Positions 12,417 to 22,815 of a stretch of 64,000 bases of DNA are shown in pieces. Position 1 is the stretch's first letter, and each line of letters starts with the position of its first letter. Below the pieces are notes generated by a model, which was given only the letters and a program-made list of their open reading frames with translations, ran no database searches and was not told where the DNA came from. The translations under genes were made by a program, and so were the position numbers. Location: assembly GCF_047675955.1 (NCBI RefSeq), contig NC_132925.1, forward strand, positions 19,058,688 to 19,122,687, in the 5' to 3' direction. The stretch comes from Chlorocebus sabaeus. Its lineage: Eukaryota > Chordata > Mammalia > Primates > Cercopithecidae.

Positions 12417-13320
12417 ACTATCCATCTGACAAGGAATTAATAACTAGAAAATATATGAATCTTAAAACATAGAAAAAAATCTAATAGTTCAGTTAAAAAT
12501 GGGCAAACAATCCAAATAGACATTTCTCAGAATGAGGCATAAACATGGCAAACAGGTATATGAAAAGTTGCCCAACATCATTTATCATCAGAGAAATGCA
12601 AATTAAAACTACAATAAGACATCATCTCACCCAGTTAAAATGGCTTTCATCCACATGTCAGGAAATAACATGCTGGTGAGGGTGTGGAGAAAAGATGGCC
12701 CTTGTATACTGTTTTCTGGAAATGTAAGTGTATGAAGAACAGTTTGGAAGTTTCTCAAAAAACTAAAAATAGAACTACCGTATGATCCAGCAATCCCACT
12801 GCTGGGTATATATATCCAAAGGTAAGAAAATTAGTGTATTGAAATGATACCTGCACTCCATGCTTATTGTAACACTATTCATAATAACTAAGATTTGGAA
12901 GCAATCTAAGTGTTCACCAGAAGACAAATGGATACAGAGAATGTGGCATATATACACCATGAAATACTGCACAGCTATAAGAAAGAATGAGATAATGTCC
13001 TTTGCAGGAGCATGGATGGAGCTGGAGGCCATTATCTTACATGAATTGACACAGGAACAGAAAACCAACTACTGCATGTTCTTACTTGTAAGTGAGAGCT
13101 AAACACTGAATACATATGGACACACAAAAAAGGTGCAACAGACACCGGACCTACTTGATGGTGGGAGGGTGGTGGGTGAGGACTGAAAAACTTCCTATCC
13201 TGTACAGTGCTTATTTCCTGAGTGGCGAATTAATCAGTACACCAGACTCCTGTGGCATGCAATTTACCTTATAACAAACCTGCAAGTGCAGCCCTCAACC
13301 TAAGAAAATAATTTAAAAAA

Positions 13321-13334
13321 AGAGAAGAAAGTAG
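13321..13334. repeat. Target-site duplication, right copy (L1-A)
   Basis: 'agagaagaaagtag' follows the L1-A A-rich tail and pairs with 4,952-4,965. Confidence 0.85.
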
Positions 13335-13497
13335 TGACAGGAAACTTTCCAGGGTGGCAATGGCAAAGTTCTAATATATCTCGATTGGAAAGTTGGTTAC
13401 ATATTTGCTAAAATTTATCCAACTCTATACTTGGAATATGTGCATTTAATATGCAATAGTGAATCAATTAAAAATAAATCCAGCAGACTAGAAGCAG
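13335..13497 (+). mobile_element. Old L1M 3' end (same element as 3,002-4,951)
   Basis: 'ggaaactttccagggtggc', 'atatctcgattggaaag' and 'tccaactctatacttggaat' match the 3' UTR of older L1M families in sense. The text resumes exactly where the L1-A insertion stops, so this is the tail of the outer L1M whose body is at 3,002-4,951. Confidence 0.75.
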
Positions 13498-13499
13498 CT

Positions 13500-14770
13500 A
13501 GTGTGTGCTGTTCTCATGAAGTGAAAAAAAGAGTAGCGTGTAATTACTAGATATTCAACTGGAACATCGAGGTCACAATGGGATTCATCAAGGAAACAAC
13601 TTGGAGAATGAGAGGAACAAGTGGTGTGGTTCCCTCAAGAGTGGCATGGAGCCGGGGAAGGCTTCCTCATCCTGTGGAAATGATGAGTGTGTGAGAGTCC
13701 CTGGTGACCAACACTTCTGCCATGGACCTTTCCAACCCTGAGCTCAAGTTGATCCCCCTGTGAGTCCACCCCACCAGGGTCTGTGGACTGACACAGAGAC
13801 CCATGTGGAGTCTGAGCAGAGTGGCAACTCAGGCACACATGAAGTCCCCACTGGTGAAGCCTTGATTCCTCAGGTATAGGGAGACCCCCTGAAACTATTG
13901 CTATGGAATAAAAGATGAAACACTTCTGATTATTGTAAGTACAAAAATGCATGCAGGATTGTGTGAAGACAATGCCAGGTTGGACTACCAGAATGAGCCA
14001 ACAGCGCATGATGTGCTTCCCCCTGCAGAGAGCCTATGAATGGACGTGCAGTCAGGGAGGTTTCACATCACCAAGATTCCTATCCCAGAAAAGCAGATGT
14101 TCATAGCTCTGGGAATGGAATGCGACTCTTGTGGAGAGCGTATAAATGGACGCATGAGGGACGCCTGCCCATATGGATAAGATATGGCTATAAATGCCCT
14201 CATCTTGCCACGGCTCTTCTAGGCCTCTTTAGGGTTAAGGCATACTCCCTTCTGAGAATTTCTGGTCTAACCGGTTGTCTAGCTTCACGTCCTGTTTCTA
14301 TGGATTGTTTGTAACCAGCTTTTGCTGCAACTGTTCCTGCTGATTAATATCTTGCTAATCATAGGTTATGGAAAGACTGTGTTCCTGTTTTAAGGCTCTG
14401 TTAGAAATTACTGATGCACACACTGTATTGTAAATTCTTATCTCTGTATACTGTACTTATGCATACAGATGTTATGTTAAAGAATTACTTCATCCCCCTG
14501 TGACCATCTCACCTCATAATCAAATGACCCTAAATCCTTCACTAACCTACCCCCGCCCTCACTAAACTTGATAATAAATGCTGACATATCCAGTGCATTG
14601 TTGGCACCATGGGACCACAAGGCAGTGACCCCCCGGGACCCAGCTTTCACTGTGTTGTGTGTGCCTATTATTTCTCGACCTGCCAATCCACCTGGGAACA
14701 AAGAGAGAGCCCCATTGCATTGTGGGCTGCTGGCCAGATCCCACAATACTCAGGCATCCTGGAGTTAGCA
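13500..14770 (+). mobile_element. Class II ERV solo LTR, MER11-like (HML-8 type); family uncertain
   Basis: About 1.27 kb lies between the L1M tail and L1-B. It has LTR promoter and RNA-end features in order: TATAAA at 14,189-14,194 in 'ggctataaatgccctc', 'cacggctcttctaggcctc', and AATAAA at 14,573-14,578, then 'gacccagctttcactgtg' and 'tgcctattatttctcgacc'. Length and layout fit the long MER11 LTRs from memory; other class II LTRs remain possible. A phrase 'gagagcctatgaatggacg' at about 14,029 recurs as 'gagagcgtataaatggacg' at about 14,136. No primer-binding site or internal region is attached. Both ends are approximate. Confidence 0.6.
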
Positions 14771-14945
14771 TCTGCAGCTCTGGTCATTGAGGTCAAGTTC
14801 CCTCGCACCTTCCCAGGAAAGGGACCAATTACAGGGGGCTGAGCAGTGATGGACTGCAGGCCTCGTCTCTACTGTGTTTCACAGGATAAGGCCCACTGGC
14901 CTGGGTCTCCAGTCACTGCCCACCTGGGCTCTGGGGCCAGCAGTA

Positions 14946-15561
14946 GCTCTGCACTTCCCTAGATGGAGTTCCCAGTGAGAGAGGCCAGCCACCATTTTTG
15001 GTCTCACAGCCCCTACTGCTATAACCTTCATGCTCTAGTGGTGATTACAGAGTGGCATGGATTTCCAGCACAGTGTAGTCATCCCACAGAAATAGTGGCT
15101 AGACTGTTTTTTAGGTGGGTCCCTGATTCCAGTTTTCCTCACGGGGCAGGACACACTAACTTGGGATTCCAGCCATCCCCCGACCAGGGCCCTCAGACCA
15201 GCAGGAGCTCTGCACTTGCCTGGGATGGAGCTCCCAGGGGGAGAGGCCGGCTGCCATTTTTGCCATCTCACAGCCTCCACTGCTATAGCCTTTAGACTCT
15301 GGAGAGCAAGTGGTGATTAGGGACTGTGCAGTCCCCTGCACAGTGCAGCCAACCCATGCAAAAGTATGCAGATTGTTTTTTATAAAGGTCCCTGATCCTG
15401 CTTCTCCTCACTGGGCCTTCAGCCACCTACCACTGGGGCTCTTGAGCCATTAGCAGCTCGGCAGTAGACAGAACTCCCAGAGGAAGGGACCAGCCGCCAT
15501 TTTTGCTGTCTCACAGCCCCCACTGCTATAGCCTTCAGGCTGTGGAGAGTGCATTGTGATT
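14946..15561 (+). repeat. Tandem units of about 250 bases in the L1-B 5' UTR
   Basis: A block built on 'gctctgcactt', 'gagaggccggctgccatttttg', 'tctcacagcc' and 'actgctatagcctt' occurs three times. The 'ccatttttg' element is at 14,992, 15,254 and 15,497, giving unit spacings of about 262 and 243 bases. Tandem units of this kind occur in 5' UTRs of some older L1PA lineages and would be part of the promoter region. ORFs inside it are not conserved between units. Confidence 0.75.
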
Positions 15562-17009
15562 AGGGAGTGGTGTGGTTCCCCAGCATAGCACAGCCATACC
15601 ATGGAAAAGTGGTCAGACTGTTCTCCACACAGGTGCCTGTCGCTGCTTTTCCTCACTGGGCAGGACCTCCCAACCTGAGACTCCAGCACCACTACTTTGC
15701 CCTCACTTGAATACTGCAGTCAGAGGCAGTTCTGCATTTCTCTGAGGAGGAAATCCCAGAGACAACTCACAACCTCTCTACCATTGCAACTACAGTGATA
15801 CCATCCTAACTGCCCCTGGCAGAGGAAGGGACACAGGCCTAGTCGCTATGCTGTCACCCGTAGCCTACCACAGCCACCATACAGAGAGGAGTTCAGTCAC
15901 TTTTCACTGTGAGCCCCTCCCCCCAACTATTAACCAGGAAGGGAAGAGCATGCCCACTGGTAGTGACTCTGTGTTTCCCTGGACAGGGGCTCCCAGAGGT
16001 AACCGAGCTCTCCTGCCGCTGCCACAGCAATGGTTCTACCCCTAATGCCCTTGGTCTGGGGAGGAAACAAAGAGCCTGAGGTCTTCACCTGAGCTTCCAT
16101 CAAACCACAGTCACCATAGAGAGAGAAGCACAGTTTCTCATCGCTGTGAGCCCTTGAGTCCCCGTTCTTCAACAAAGAGAGCCACCATCTTGGGCCAGCA
16201 GAGCAGCCACTCCAAACCCATGGCTGAACATTCCCAGTAGCAGTGGCTTTATGTTTCTCTGAGGTCAATCTTCCAGAGGCAATAGAAAACTCCCTGCCAC
16301 TGCCATTGCAGTAGTACTGCATTTGCTGCCCTCAGATCAGGGAGGAACAAAGACCCTCAGTGCTTTAACCACACCTTCAACAAGCTGCAGTTGCCCTAAG
16401 GAGGAGAAGCCAGTCTTTCTTCCCCAGCTCCCACCCGCTGCTGCTTCTCACCAGGCAGGGCCTCCCTGGCTTGGGCTCACAGTGCAGCCAACCCATCCCG
16501 TGCAAATCACACTGATTGATAGTGGCTCTGCATCTCCTTAGGGTCAGTCCCAAGAGATAGGTGTAAAACCCACGACCACAACCAATGTTAAGATCCCTTC
16601 CCCTGCTGCCTCCAAGCTGAGGAGGAAACGTAAGGCCTGAGATTGTCCCAGAGCTGCAGTGTGCAGCCTGGGAGTGCCAAGCTGAGATCTTAGGATGGGA
16701 GAGAAGCCCATACCTTCAGATCACTGAGAGGGAGCACAGCTGCAATCATGAGGAAATGCAAGGGAACCATCTGACTGGGAAAGAAGAGCCTACCTACTGG
16801 CCATTACACTTAAGCGCCACCTAGTGGATCACAACCCAAAACATTAACACAAGAAATACTTGGCTAATATACTCCCCTGTGAAACCAAGGACAAGAATTC
16901 AGCTACAAATAAAGACCCTGCACAAAGCCTTGGCCCTCTGAAAACATCCAGAAAAAGTCTACTGACTACTCAATTTACACTGCAGTTAAAGGAACACTAG
17001 CCTACACAG

Positions 17010-17823
17010 ATGAGAAAGAACCAGTGCAAGAATTCTGGCAACTCAGAAAGCCAGAGTACTTTCTTTCCTCCAAAATATCATATTAGTTCCCCAGCAAGCG
17101 TTCTTAACCAGACTGAAATGGCTGAGATGACAGATACAGAATTCAGAATATGGATAAGAGTGAAGATCATTAAGACTCATAAGAATGGTGAAACCCAATC
17201 CAAGGAAACTGAGAATTACAATAAAATAATACAAGAGCTGATAAATGAAATAGCCATTATAAGAAACAACCAAACTGATCTGATAGAGCTGGAAAACACA
17301 CTACAAAAATTGCATAATGCAATAGCAAGTATTAACAGCAGAGTAGACCAAGCTGAAGAAAGAATCTCAGGGCTCAGAGACTGGCTCTCTGAAATAAATC
17401 AATCAGAAAAAAAAAAATAACGAATAAAACCCACAAGAAATATGGGAATATGTAAAGAGGCAAAATTTATGACTTACTGGTGTCCCTGAAAGAAACAGGG
17501 AAAAAGCAAGCTACTTGGAGAAAATATTTGAGGATATCATCCATGAAAACTTCTCAAACTTTGTCGAAGAGAACAACATTCAAATTGAGGAAGTGCAGAG
17601 AACTTCTGTGAGATATTGCATAAAAATACTATCCCCAGGATACATAATTATCAGATTCATCAAGGTCAAAATGAAAGAAAAAATGGTAAAGGCAGCTCGA
17701 GAAAAGAGGTAGGTCACCTGCAAAGGGAACCCCATCAGGCTAACAGCAGTCCTTTCAGCAGAAACCCTATAAGCCAGAAGAGACGGGGGGCCTATATTAA
17801 ACATTTTTAAAGAAAAAAAATTT
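17010..17823 (+). pseudogene. L1-B ORF1, N-terminal and RRM part, truncated by the deletion
   Basis: The start codon at 17,010 opens 136 codons beginning 'MRKNQCKNSGNSESQS', the usual ORF1p N-terminus. A coiled-coil stretch follows ('ELINEIAIIRNNQTDLIELE', then 'SRVDQAEERISGLRDWLSE'). It stops at 17,418-17,420 just after an A10 run at 17,408-17,417, a likely slippage frameshift. RRM-domain text continues in another frame ('IRFIKVKMKEKMVKAAREK', about 17,650-17,710). The ORF1 C-terminal domain is lost at the junction near 17,823. Confidence 0.8.
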
Positions 17824-18375
17824 CAGTCACAAATCAGTAGAGAAATGCAAATCAAAACTACAATGAGGTCCCATCTCACACCAGTCAGAATGACTATGAT
17901 TAAAAACTAAAAAAAAAAAAATAACATGTTGGTGAGGTTTTGGAGAAAAGGGAAGGTTTATACACTGCTGGTGGGAGTGTTCAGCCCCTGTAGAAAGCAG
18001 TTTGGAGATTTCTCAAATAACTTAAAACAGAACTACCATTAGACCTAGCAATCTCATTAGTGGGTACATATCCAAAGGAATATAAATCATTCTACCATAA
18101 AGACACATGCACTTGTATGTTGCATGCAGCAATTTTCACAATAGCAAAGACATGGAATCAACCTAGATTCCATGTCAACCTAAATGCCCATCAATGGTAG
18201 AATGGATGAAGAAAGTGTGATACATATACATCATAGAATACTATGCAGCCATAAAAAGAATGCAATCATGTCCTTTGCAGCAGCATGGATGGAGCTAAAG
18301 GCCATTATCCTAATCAAACTAACATAGGAACAGAAAATCAAATACTGCAGGTTCAGATTTACAAGTGGGAGCTAA
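17824..18375 (+). pseudogene. L1-B ORF2 3' remnant
   Basis: After the deletion junction the text is the last part of ORF2: 'agagaaatgcaaatcaaaac', 'ggtcccatctcacaccag', 'ctatgcagccataaaaag', 'tcctttgcagcagcatgg', to 'gggagctaa' (stop at 18,373-18,375). Endonuclease and reverse transcriptase domains are absent. A run of 'ctagattccatgtcaacct' near 18,160 is a small local duplication. Confidence 0.8.
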
Positions 18376-18622
18376 ACAATAATGACACATGGATACTAGG
18401 AGAGGGTCAACAGACACTGGAACTTACTTGAAGGTAGGGGGTGGGAAACAGGAGAGGACTGGAAAAAATACCTAATAAGCATAATACCAGCTATTGTGCT
18501 TATTACCTGGGCAACAAACACCTTTACAACAAACCTCCATGACATGCAGTTTGCCTATACAATAAACCTGCACATGGACCCCTGGGCCTAAAAGTTAAAA
18601 AATAAAAATAAAAAAATAAAAG

Positions 18623-19689
18623 GAACAATGTATATTTGGTCAGATTATTGAAAGCTTCAATTATTTAGTGATTATTAAATTATGCAATTTGCAAGTAAGA
18701 AGCTGGAAATCAAAGTGAACGACTTAGTAACATGGGAAGTAAAACTGCCTCATCGTAGCTCATTGTAACAATTACGACAGCAAATGAGGACAAGGCCCAA
18801 GTAGCTTGTTCATTTTCTCTGGCAAGAACCTGAATATTTATGACAATGAATTCATCTGGAATTTCACAAGAAGTTAAACCATAACAGAAGTGACTTCTAA
18901 TTCCCCTCCCCACCAGAAATGATGTAATAAAGTGCTATAAATGGCATTAACAGGCTCGTTTTCTTCCTTGTTGTGAACATCAACCAAAGTCCTGCCAGAT
19001 GGGTACACTGATTAAATCCATATAACCCTAGGAAGGACATTAATGACCGCTGGTGATGCTGTATAGACACAAGAATATGCGAAACTCTAGGAAAATGTAT
19101 GTGCATGGCTAGTTTAGAGCAAATGTAACATACTTCTCTCATATTAAAATCCGGGAGATTTTATGAGAAATATATGTTTGATCTTTGACAACTACAATTT
19201 TTAAAAATTGTTATTAAGCAACATTGGTTTATGTTAATGAATAATCAGAGGTTGCAGGTAAAAACATTAAAAATAATAGTAGAGGATCAAGCTGTGCTTA
19301 TTTATAAATGACATGTAAAAGTTAATCTGACTTGAATATAATTTTTTACTGTATCAAATGTGAATTGAAAGTGATTAGAAAAATTTATTCTATCATATGC
19401 AAATCAACATAACCCCGATTGTAAATTGATAATTCAGACGTTTCCTAGATACCATAATACTATTTCCGCCTATTAATCAGCTTACTCAGAATGCACCTAA
19501 TACAGTAAAACTGTGAAATGTTTTATCTCCCCAGATAGACTCTAATTTTAATATGGATACCTCTCCTACCAGTTATTGGCTTTTGCTGGAAAGACTGTAA
19601 TGGGAAAATTTCACAATGTTTATGATATTAATAATTTAAGCTTTTTTCTAACTTTAATAATAGAGTATCTTTAATTAAGGTCTTATACT
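18623..19689. other. Unique-looking sequence, no feature recognised
   Basis: AT-rich single-copy-looking DNA. The longest open frames are short (67 and 81 codons on the minus strand) with no recognisable motif. I see no repeat family here. Confidence 0.5.
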
Positions 19690-19908
19690 CAGCTATTTGA
19701 TAAGTGCTCTGTCAGCAGTATTTCTATGAATCCTCACCATAACCTTTTATGAAAGTGTTGTGTTGTTAACTTCCATTATATAGATAGGGAAACCAGAGCA
19801 TCAGCAGGTAAAGTATTTTTCCCAAAGTCTCATAGATGATGGCAAAAAGTGGATCACAATTTATACTCTGATTAGTGTGCCTCGTAAGCTCAAACTCTAC
19901 TTACTACT
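19690..19908 (+). mobile_element. MIR (tRNA-derived SINE) relic
   Basis: The order 'tatgaatcctcaccataac', 'cattatatagatagggaaacc', 'agcatcagcaggtaaagta', 'cccaaagtctcatagatgatgg', then 'ctctgattagtgtgcc' follows the MIR core and 3' part. It is diverged, as expected for a MIR. Confidence 0.7.
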
Positions 19909-20799
19909 CACATTGATACCTCTCATCTTTCTTACCTCATGACATAATATGCATTCAGTAGAATAAACAGTTTGAACCTTAGTAAAAATTGTGCAATATT
20001 ACCTAATGTTCCAAATAATTTGGAGGCTTTTATATGTGTTCACTATAAATCAAGTCATAAGAAAGGATTTACTTGTTACATAAACACACTTTTAACTTGT
20101 TACAACTTTTGATTGAATTGTTAAACTTTTTATAGTGCCAACTGGCAGAGAAGTTTAACTCATTATTTTTATGTAAACACGTAACATCTTTGTATTTGAT
20201 CTTTTAGTGTTTACATGTTAGCTTGAGAATCTTGGCTTTTTCCTATTTATAGAATCAAATATTCTTAGTTTAAAGGTAAATTACAGATTACTAGTTCAGT
20301 ATCATGTTCAATGCAGTTATCCTCTGTTTATATTTCCTCCATAACCTTTGTTATTATCTTCAGTAATACATTGATCAAATATTCTATACTGTATGTTACA
20401 TTGCTGAGAATAGCTGTAACACACATATGAAATTGAGTACATATTGTTTTATGTATAAAAAATAAATCCACTAAATAATTAAGAAATAGTTTTCTAAATG
20501 TCTTTCTTAGAGATTGCCCTTAAGAAGGTCTTTCAGTAAGATAAAATATTAACCCTGAAGAAAAAGTGAGTTGTGAGAAGGAATATGAAGCAAAGATACT
20601 TAAAAACATTAACCTAAAATGTATTTAGAAAAGTATAATAAAAGTTTCACATAGTTTTTGGAGATACTTAAACAGCAAGTTACCATTCTTGTTTAGGAAA
20701 AGAGTCAAAATGTTTACTAATTTTTTTACTTTTTCAGAAAAATATAAAGCTAATTAGGTTTTAAAACTTCAAGGGAGAGCACTAAATGCATGGAAATAA
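19909..20799. other. Unique-looking AT-rich sequence, no feature recognised
   Basis: No coding frame, repeat family or RNA gene is visible. Several short direct repeats such as 'acttgttacat'/'aacttgttacaac' near 20,070-20,105 look like chance in AT-rich DNA. Confidence 0.45.
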
Positions 20800-21367
20800 A
20801 TGCTATCCCTTCTAATTCAGCAGAAGAAAAAAGGAAACAACCTTATCAATACAATAAGAAGTCAGGAAAAGAGATAAGTAAAATATGTTTCATTATAAGA
20901 TTGCAGAAATAAATCTAAATGTATTAGTAATGACAACAAAATTTCTTTGATTCAGTACATACAGTAAAATAGATTATAAGACTGGATAAAGCTTTAATAG
21001 CCACACTCTATAAGAGACACTTGTAAAACCAAAAGGAACATGAAGATTTAAATGCAGATACTTTAACATAATGAATTAGGAAAATATCAAGAAAAATTGT
21101 TGTCCAAGATGATTCTACATCTAAAAGAAAACAATTTTATGGTGCTTAAAAGTACATTTATAAATTTTGAGTAATTTGGGTTTATGCCAGGAATTTAAGG
21201 ATAGCATAACATCAAAAATATTTACGTGATCCATCACATAAATTAACAGATCCATCACACACATTAACAGACTGAAGAAAAGTTGTAGATAATTTCAATA
21301 TATGCAGTAATATTGGAAAAGTGTAATAATTCATAATTTTAAAAAATCTTTAAAAACTAGGAATTGA
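20800..21367 (+). mobile_element. Old L1M fragment, ORF2 sense (first part)
   Basis: Diverged L1 text in sense: endonuclease-region phrases near 20,925-21,050 ('aagactggataaagc', 'ctataagagacacttg'), then reverse transcriptase-region phrases 'ttatgccaggaatttaagg' and 'cacacacattaacagactg'. The element resumes at 22,417-22,445 and 22,816-23,330, so two later insertions split it. No frame is intact. Confidence 0.65.
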
Positions 21368-21385
21368 AAGAAACATCCTTAAATT

Positions 21386-22398
21386 TTATCTATTGTAAAC
21401 AGTGCTACAACAAACATAGGACTGTTACTAGCTCTTCAATATACTAATTTACTTTCTTTTGGGTATATAACCAGTAGTGGGATTGCTGAATCATATGGTA
21501 GCTCATCTTTTAGTTTTATGAGGAACCTCCAAATGGTTCTGCATACATATATTCCATCAAACGATGAATGGAGTTGAAAAATGTGGGACATATACACAAT
21601 GGAGCGCTATTTAGTCATCAAAAAGGATGAGATCTAGTCATGTGCAACAATATGGATGAAACTGGAGGTCATTACGTTAAGTGAAATAAGCCAAGTACAG
21701 AAAGACAAATATCACATGTTCTCACTTATTTGTGGGATCTAAAAATCAAAACAGTTGAACTTATGGACATCGAGAGTAGAAGGATGGTTACCAGAGGCTG
21801 GGAAGGGTAGTGGGGTATTGGGTGGGGAGGTGGGCATAATTAATAGGCACAAAAACAACAGAAAGAATAAATAGGACTTACCATTTGATAGCACAATAGG
21901 ATGACTATAGTCAATAATAACTTAATTGTATATTTTAAAATAACCTAAAGGATGTAATTGGATTGGTTGTAACTCAAAGGATAAAAGCTTGAGGGGATAG
22001 ATACCTCATTGTTCATGATGTGCTTTTTTCACATTGCATGCCTGTATCGAAACATCTCATGTACCCCTTAAATATATACACCTACTATATACCCTCAAAA
22101 TTTTTAAAAATCATTCTAAAAATTTTTGAAAAGAAAAAAATGGAAAGAATGAGTAAGACCTACTATTTGATAGCACAACAGGGTGACTATAATCAATAAT
22201 AACTGAATTGTACATTTTAAAACAACTTAAAGAGTGTAACTGCATTGTACATAATTCAAAGGATAAATGCTTGAGGGGATGGATAACCCATTCTCCATGA
22301 CATGCTTATTTCACATTGCATGTCTGTCTCAAAACATCCCATGTACCCCATAAATATATATAGCTACTAGGTGGCCATAAAAATTAAAAAATTTAAAA
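21386..22398 (+). mobile_element. 5'-inverted (twin-primed) L1 3' end with doubled 3' UTR
   Basis: The first part (21,386 to about 21,547) is L1 in antisense ('ggtatataaccagtagtggg', 'gaggaacctccaaatgg'). From about 21,548 the text is L1 in sense and directly downstream in element order ('catcaaacgatgaatgg', 'ggacatatacacaatgg'). This is the inversion pattern of twin priming. The 3' UTR then occurs twice (about 21,857-22,092 and 22,140-22,398). Flanks 'aagaaacatccttaaatt' (21,368-21,385) and 'aagaaactcctttaaatt' (22,399-22,416) form an 18-base target duplication with 3 mismatches. The host L1M continues after it. Confidence 0.8.
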
Positions 22399-22416
22399 AA
22401 GAAACTCCTTTAAATT

Positions 22417-22445
22417 GATAAAATATATCTACCAAAAACTCGCAT
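22417..22445 (+). mobile_element. Old L1M, continued (short piece)
   Basis: 'gataaaatatatctaccaaa' continues the host L1 ORF2 text between two insertions, in register with 20,800-21,367 and 22,816 onward. Confidence 0.6.
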
Positions 22446-22450
22446 CAAAT

Positions 22451-22810
22451 TGTATTAGTCCATTCTCATGCTGCTATGAAGAAATACTTGAGACTGGGTA
22501 ATTTATAAAGAAAAGAGGTTTAATTGACTCTCAGTTTCACATAAGTTGGGAGGCCAGGAAACTTACAATCACGGTGAAAGGCCCCTCTTCACAGGGCGGC
22601 AGGGAGAGAATGAGTGCAAGTAGGGGAAATACCAGACACTTATAAAACCATCAGATCTTGTGAGACTCACTGATTATCACGAGAACAACATGAGGGAAAT
22701 TACCCCATGACTCAATTATACCCCCGTGGTCCCACCCTTGACATTTGGGGATTATGAGGATTACAATTTAAGGTAAGATTTGGGTGTAGTCTCAGAGCCA
22801 AACCTTATCA
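22451..22810 (-). mobile_element. Solo MaLR LTR (MSTA/THE1-type), antisense
   Basis: It starts 'tgtattagtccattctcat' and ends 'cagagccaaaccttatca', the two ends of a THE1/MST LTR in antisense, 360 bases long. A perfect 5-base target duplication, 'caaat', lies at 22,446-22,450 and 22,811-22,815. The target is the old L1M. Confidence 0.95.
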
Positions 22811-22815
22811 CAAAT

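Larger units (their letters stand above)
8068..13102 (+). pseudogene. L1-A ORF2 (endonuclease/reverse transcriptase), broken by decay and two insertions
   Basis: The ATG at 8,068 begins a frame with endonuclease-domain text: 'VNGLHSQIKRHR', then 'LQETHF' with the catalytic-type glutamate. The frame shifts near 8,390 and continues to 8,687 with 'GRDFNTSLSALDRSSRQK', where intact copies in this window read 'GDFNTPLSTLDRSTRQK'. The reverse transcriptase core near 10,320 reads 'FFADC' where an active enzyme has FADD, so a catalytic aspartate is lost. The C-terminal part ends at the stop at 13,100-13,102. Insertions at 9,148-9,360 and about 11,332-12,416 cut it further. ORF2p would nick target DNA and reverse-transcribe L1 RNA; this copy cannot. 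Confidence 0.8.
4966..13320 (+). mobile_element. L1-A: full-length older L1 (L1PB/L1MA grade) with secondary insertions
   Basis: A full-length L1 runs from its 5' UTR to an A-rich tail, bounded by a 14-base target duplication. Order: 5' UTR 4,966-6,321, ORF1 remnant 6,322-7,280, inter-ORF 7,281-8,067, ORF2 8,068-13,102, 3' UTR to 13,320. Inserted inside are an antisense Alu (7,434-7,733) and two antisense 5'-truncated L1 pieces (9,148-9,360 and about 11,332-12,416). Without these it would be near 6.8 kb. The same 5' UTR family starts L1-C and L1-D. The YY1-like start motif is degraded ('caaggtggtt'). It is not mobile: all frames are broken. Confidence 0.88.
14830..18622 (+). mobile_element. 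L1-B: primate L1 (older L1PA grade) with large internal deletion
   Basis: Layout: tandem-repeat 5' UTR (14,830-17,009), ORF1 N-terminal part (17,010-17,823), then an abrupt jump to the last part of ORF2 (17,824-18,375), 3' UTR and A-rich tail 'aaaaataaaaataaaaaaataaaa'. The missing part is ORF1 C-terminus plus nearly all ORF2, roughly 4 kb by comparison with full L1s. Possible target duplication: 'aaagggaccaat' (14,818-14,829) against 'aaaaggaacaat' after the tail (about 18,618-18,629); this is weak, so the 5' end is approximate. The element is inactive. Confidence 0.85.

Noticed and set aside
13635..14009. 124-codon minus-strand frame in the class II LTR
   Set aside because: It lies in the U3-like part of a non-coding LTR and has no recognisable protein match.
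14946..15561. CRISPR-like or satellite array
   Set aside because: Three diverged 250-base units in a known L1 5' UTR context; a mammalian L1 tandem unit explains it.
15930..16322. 130-codon minus-strand frame in the L1-B 5' UTR
   Set aside because: The L1 5' UTR is GC-rich with few stops; the frame is not preserved in sibling repeat units.
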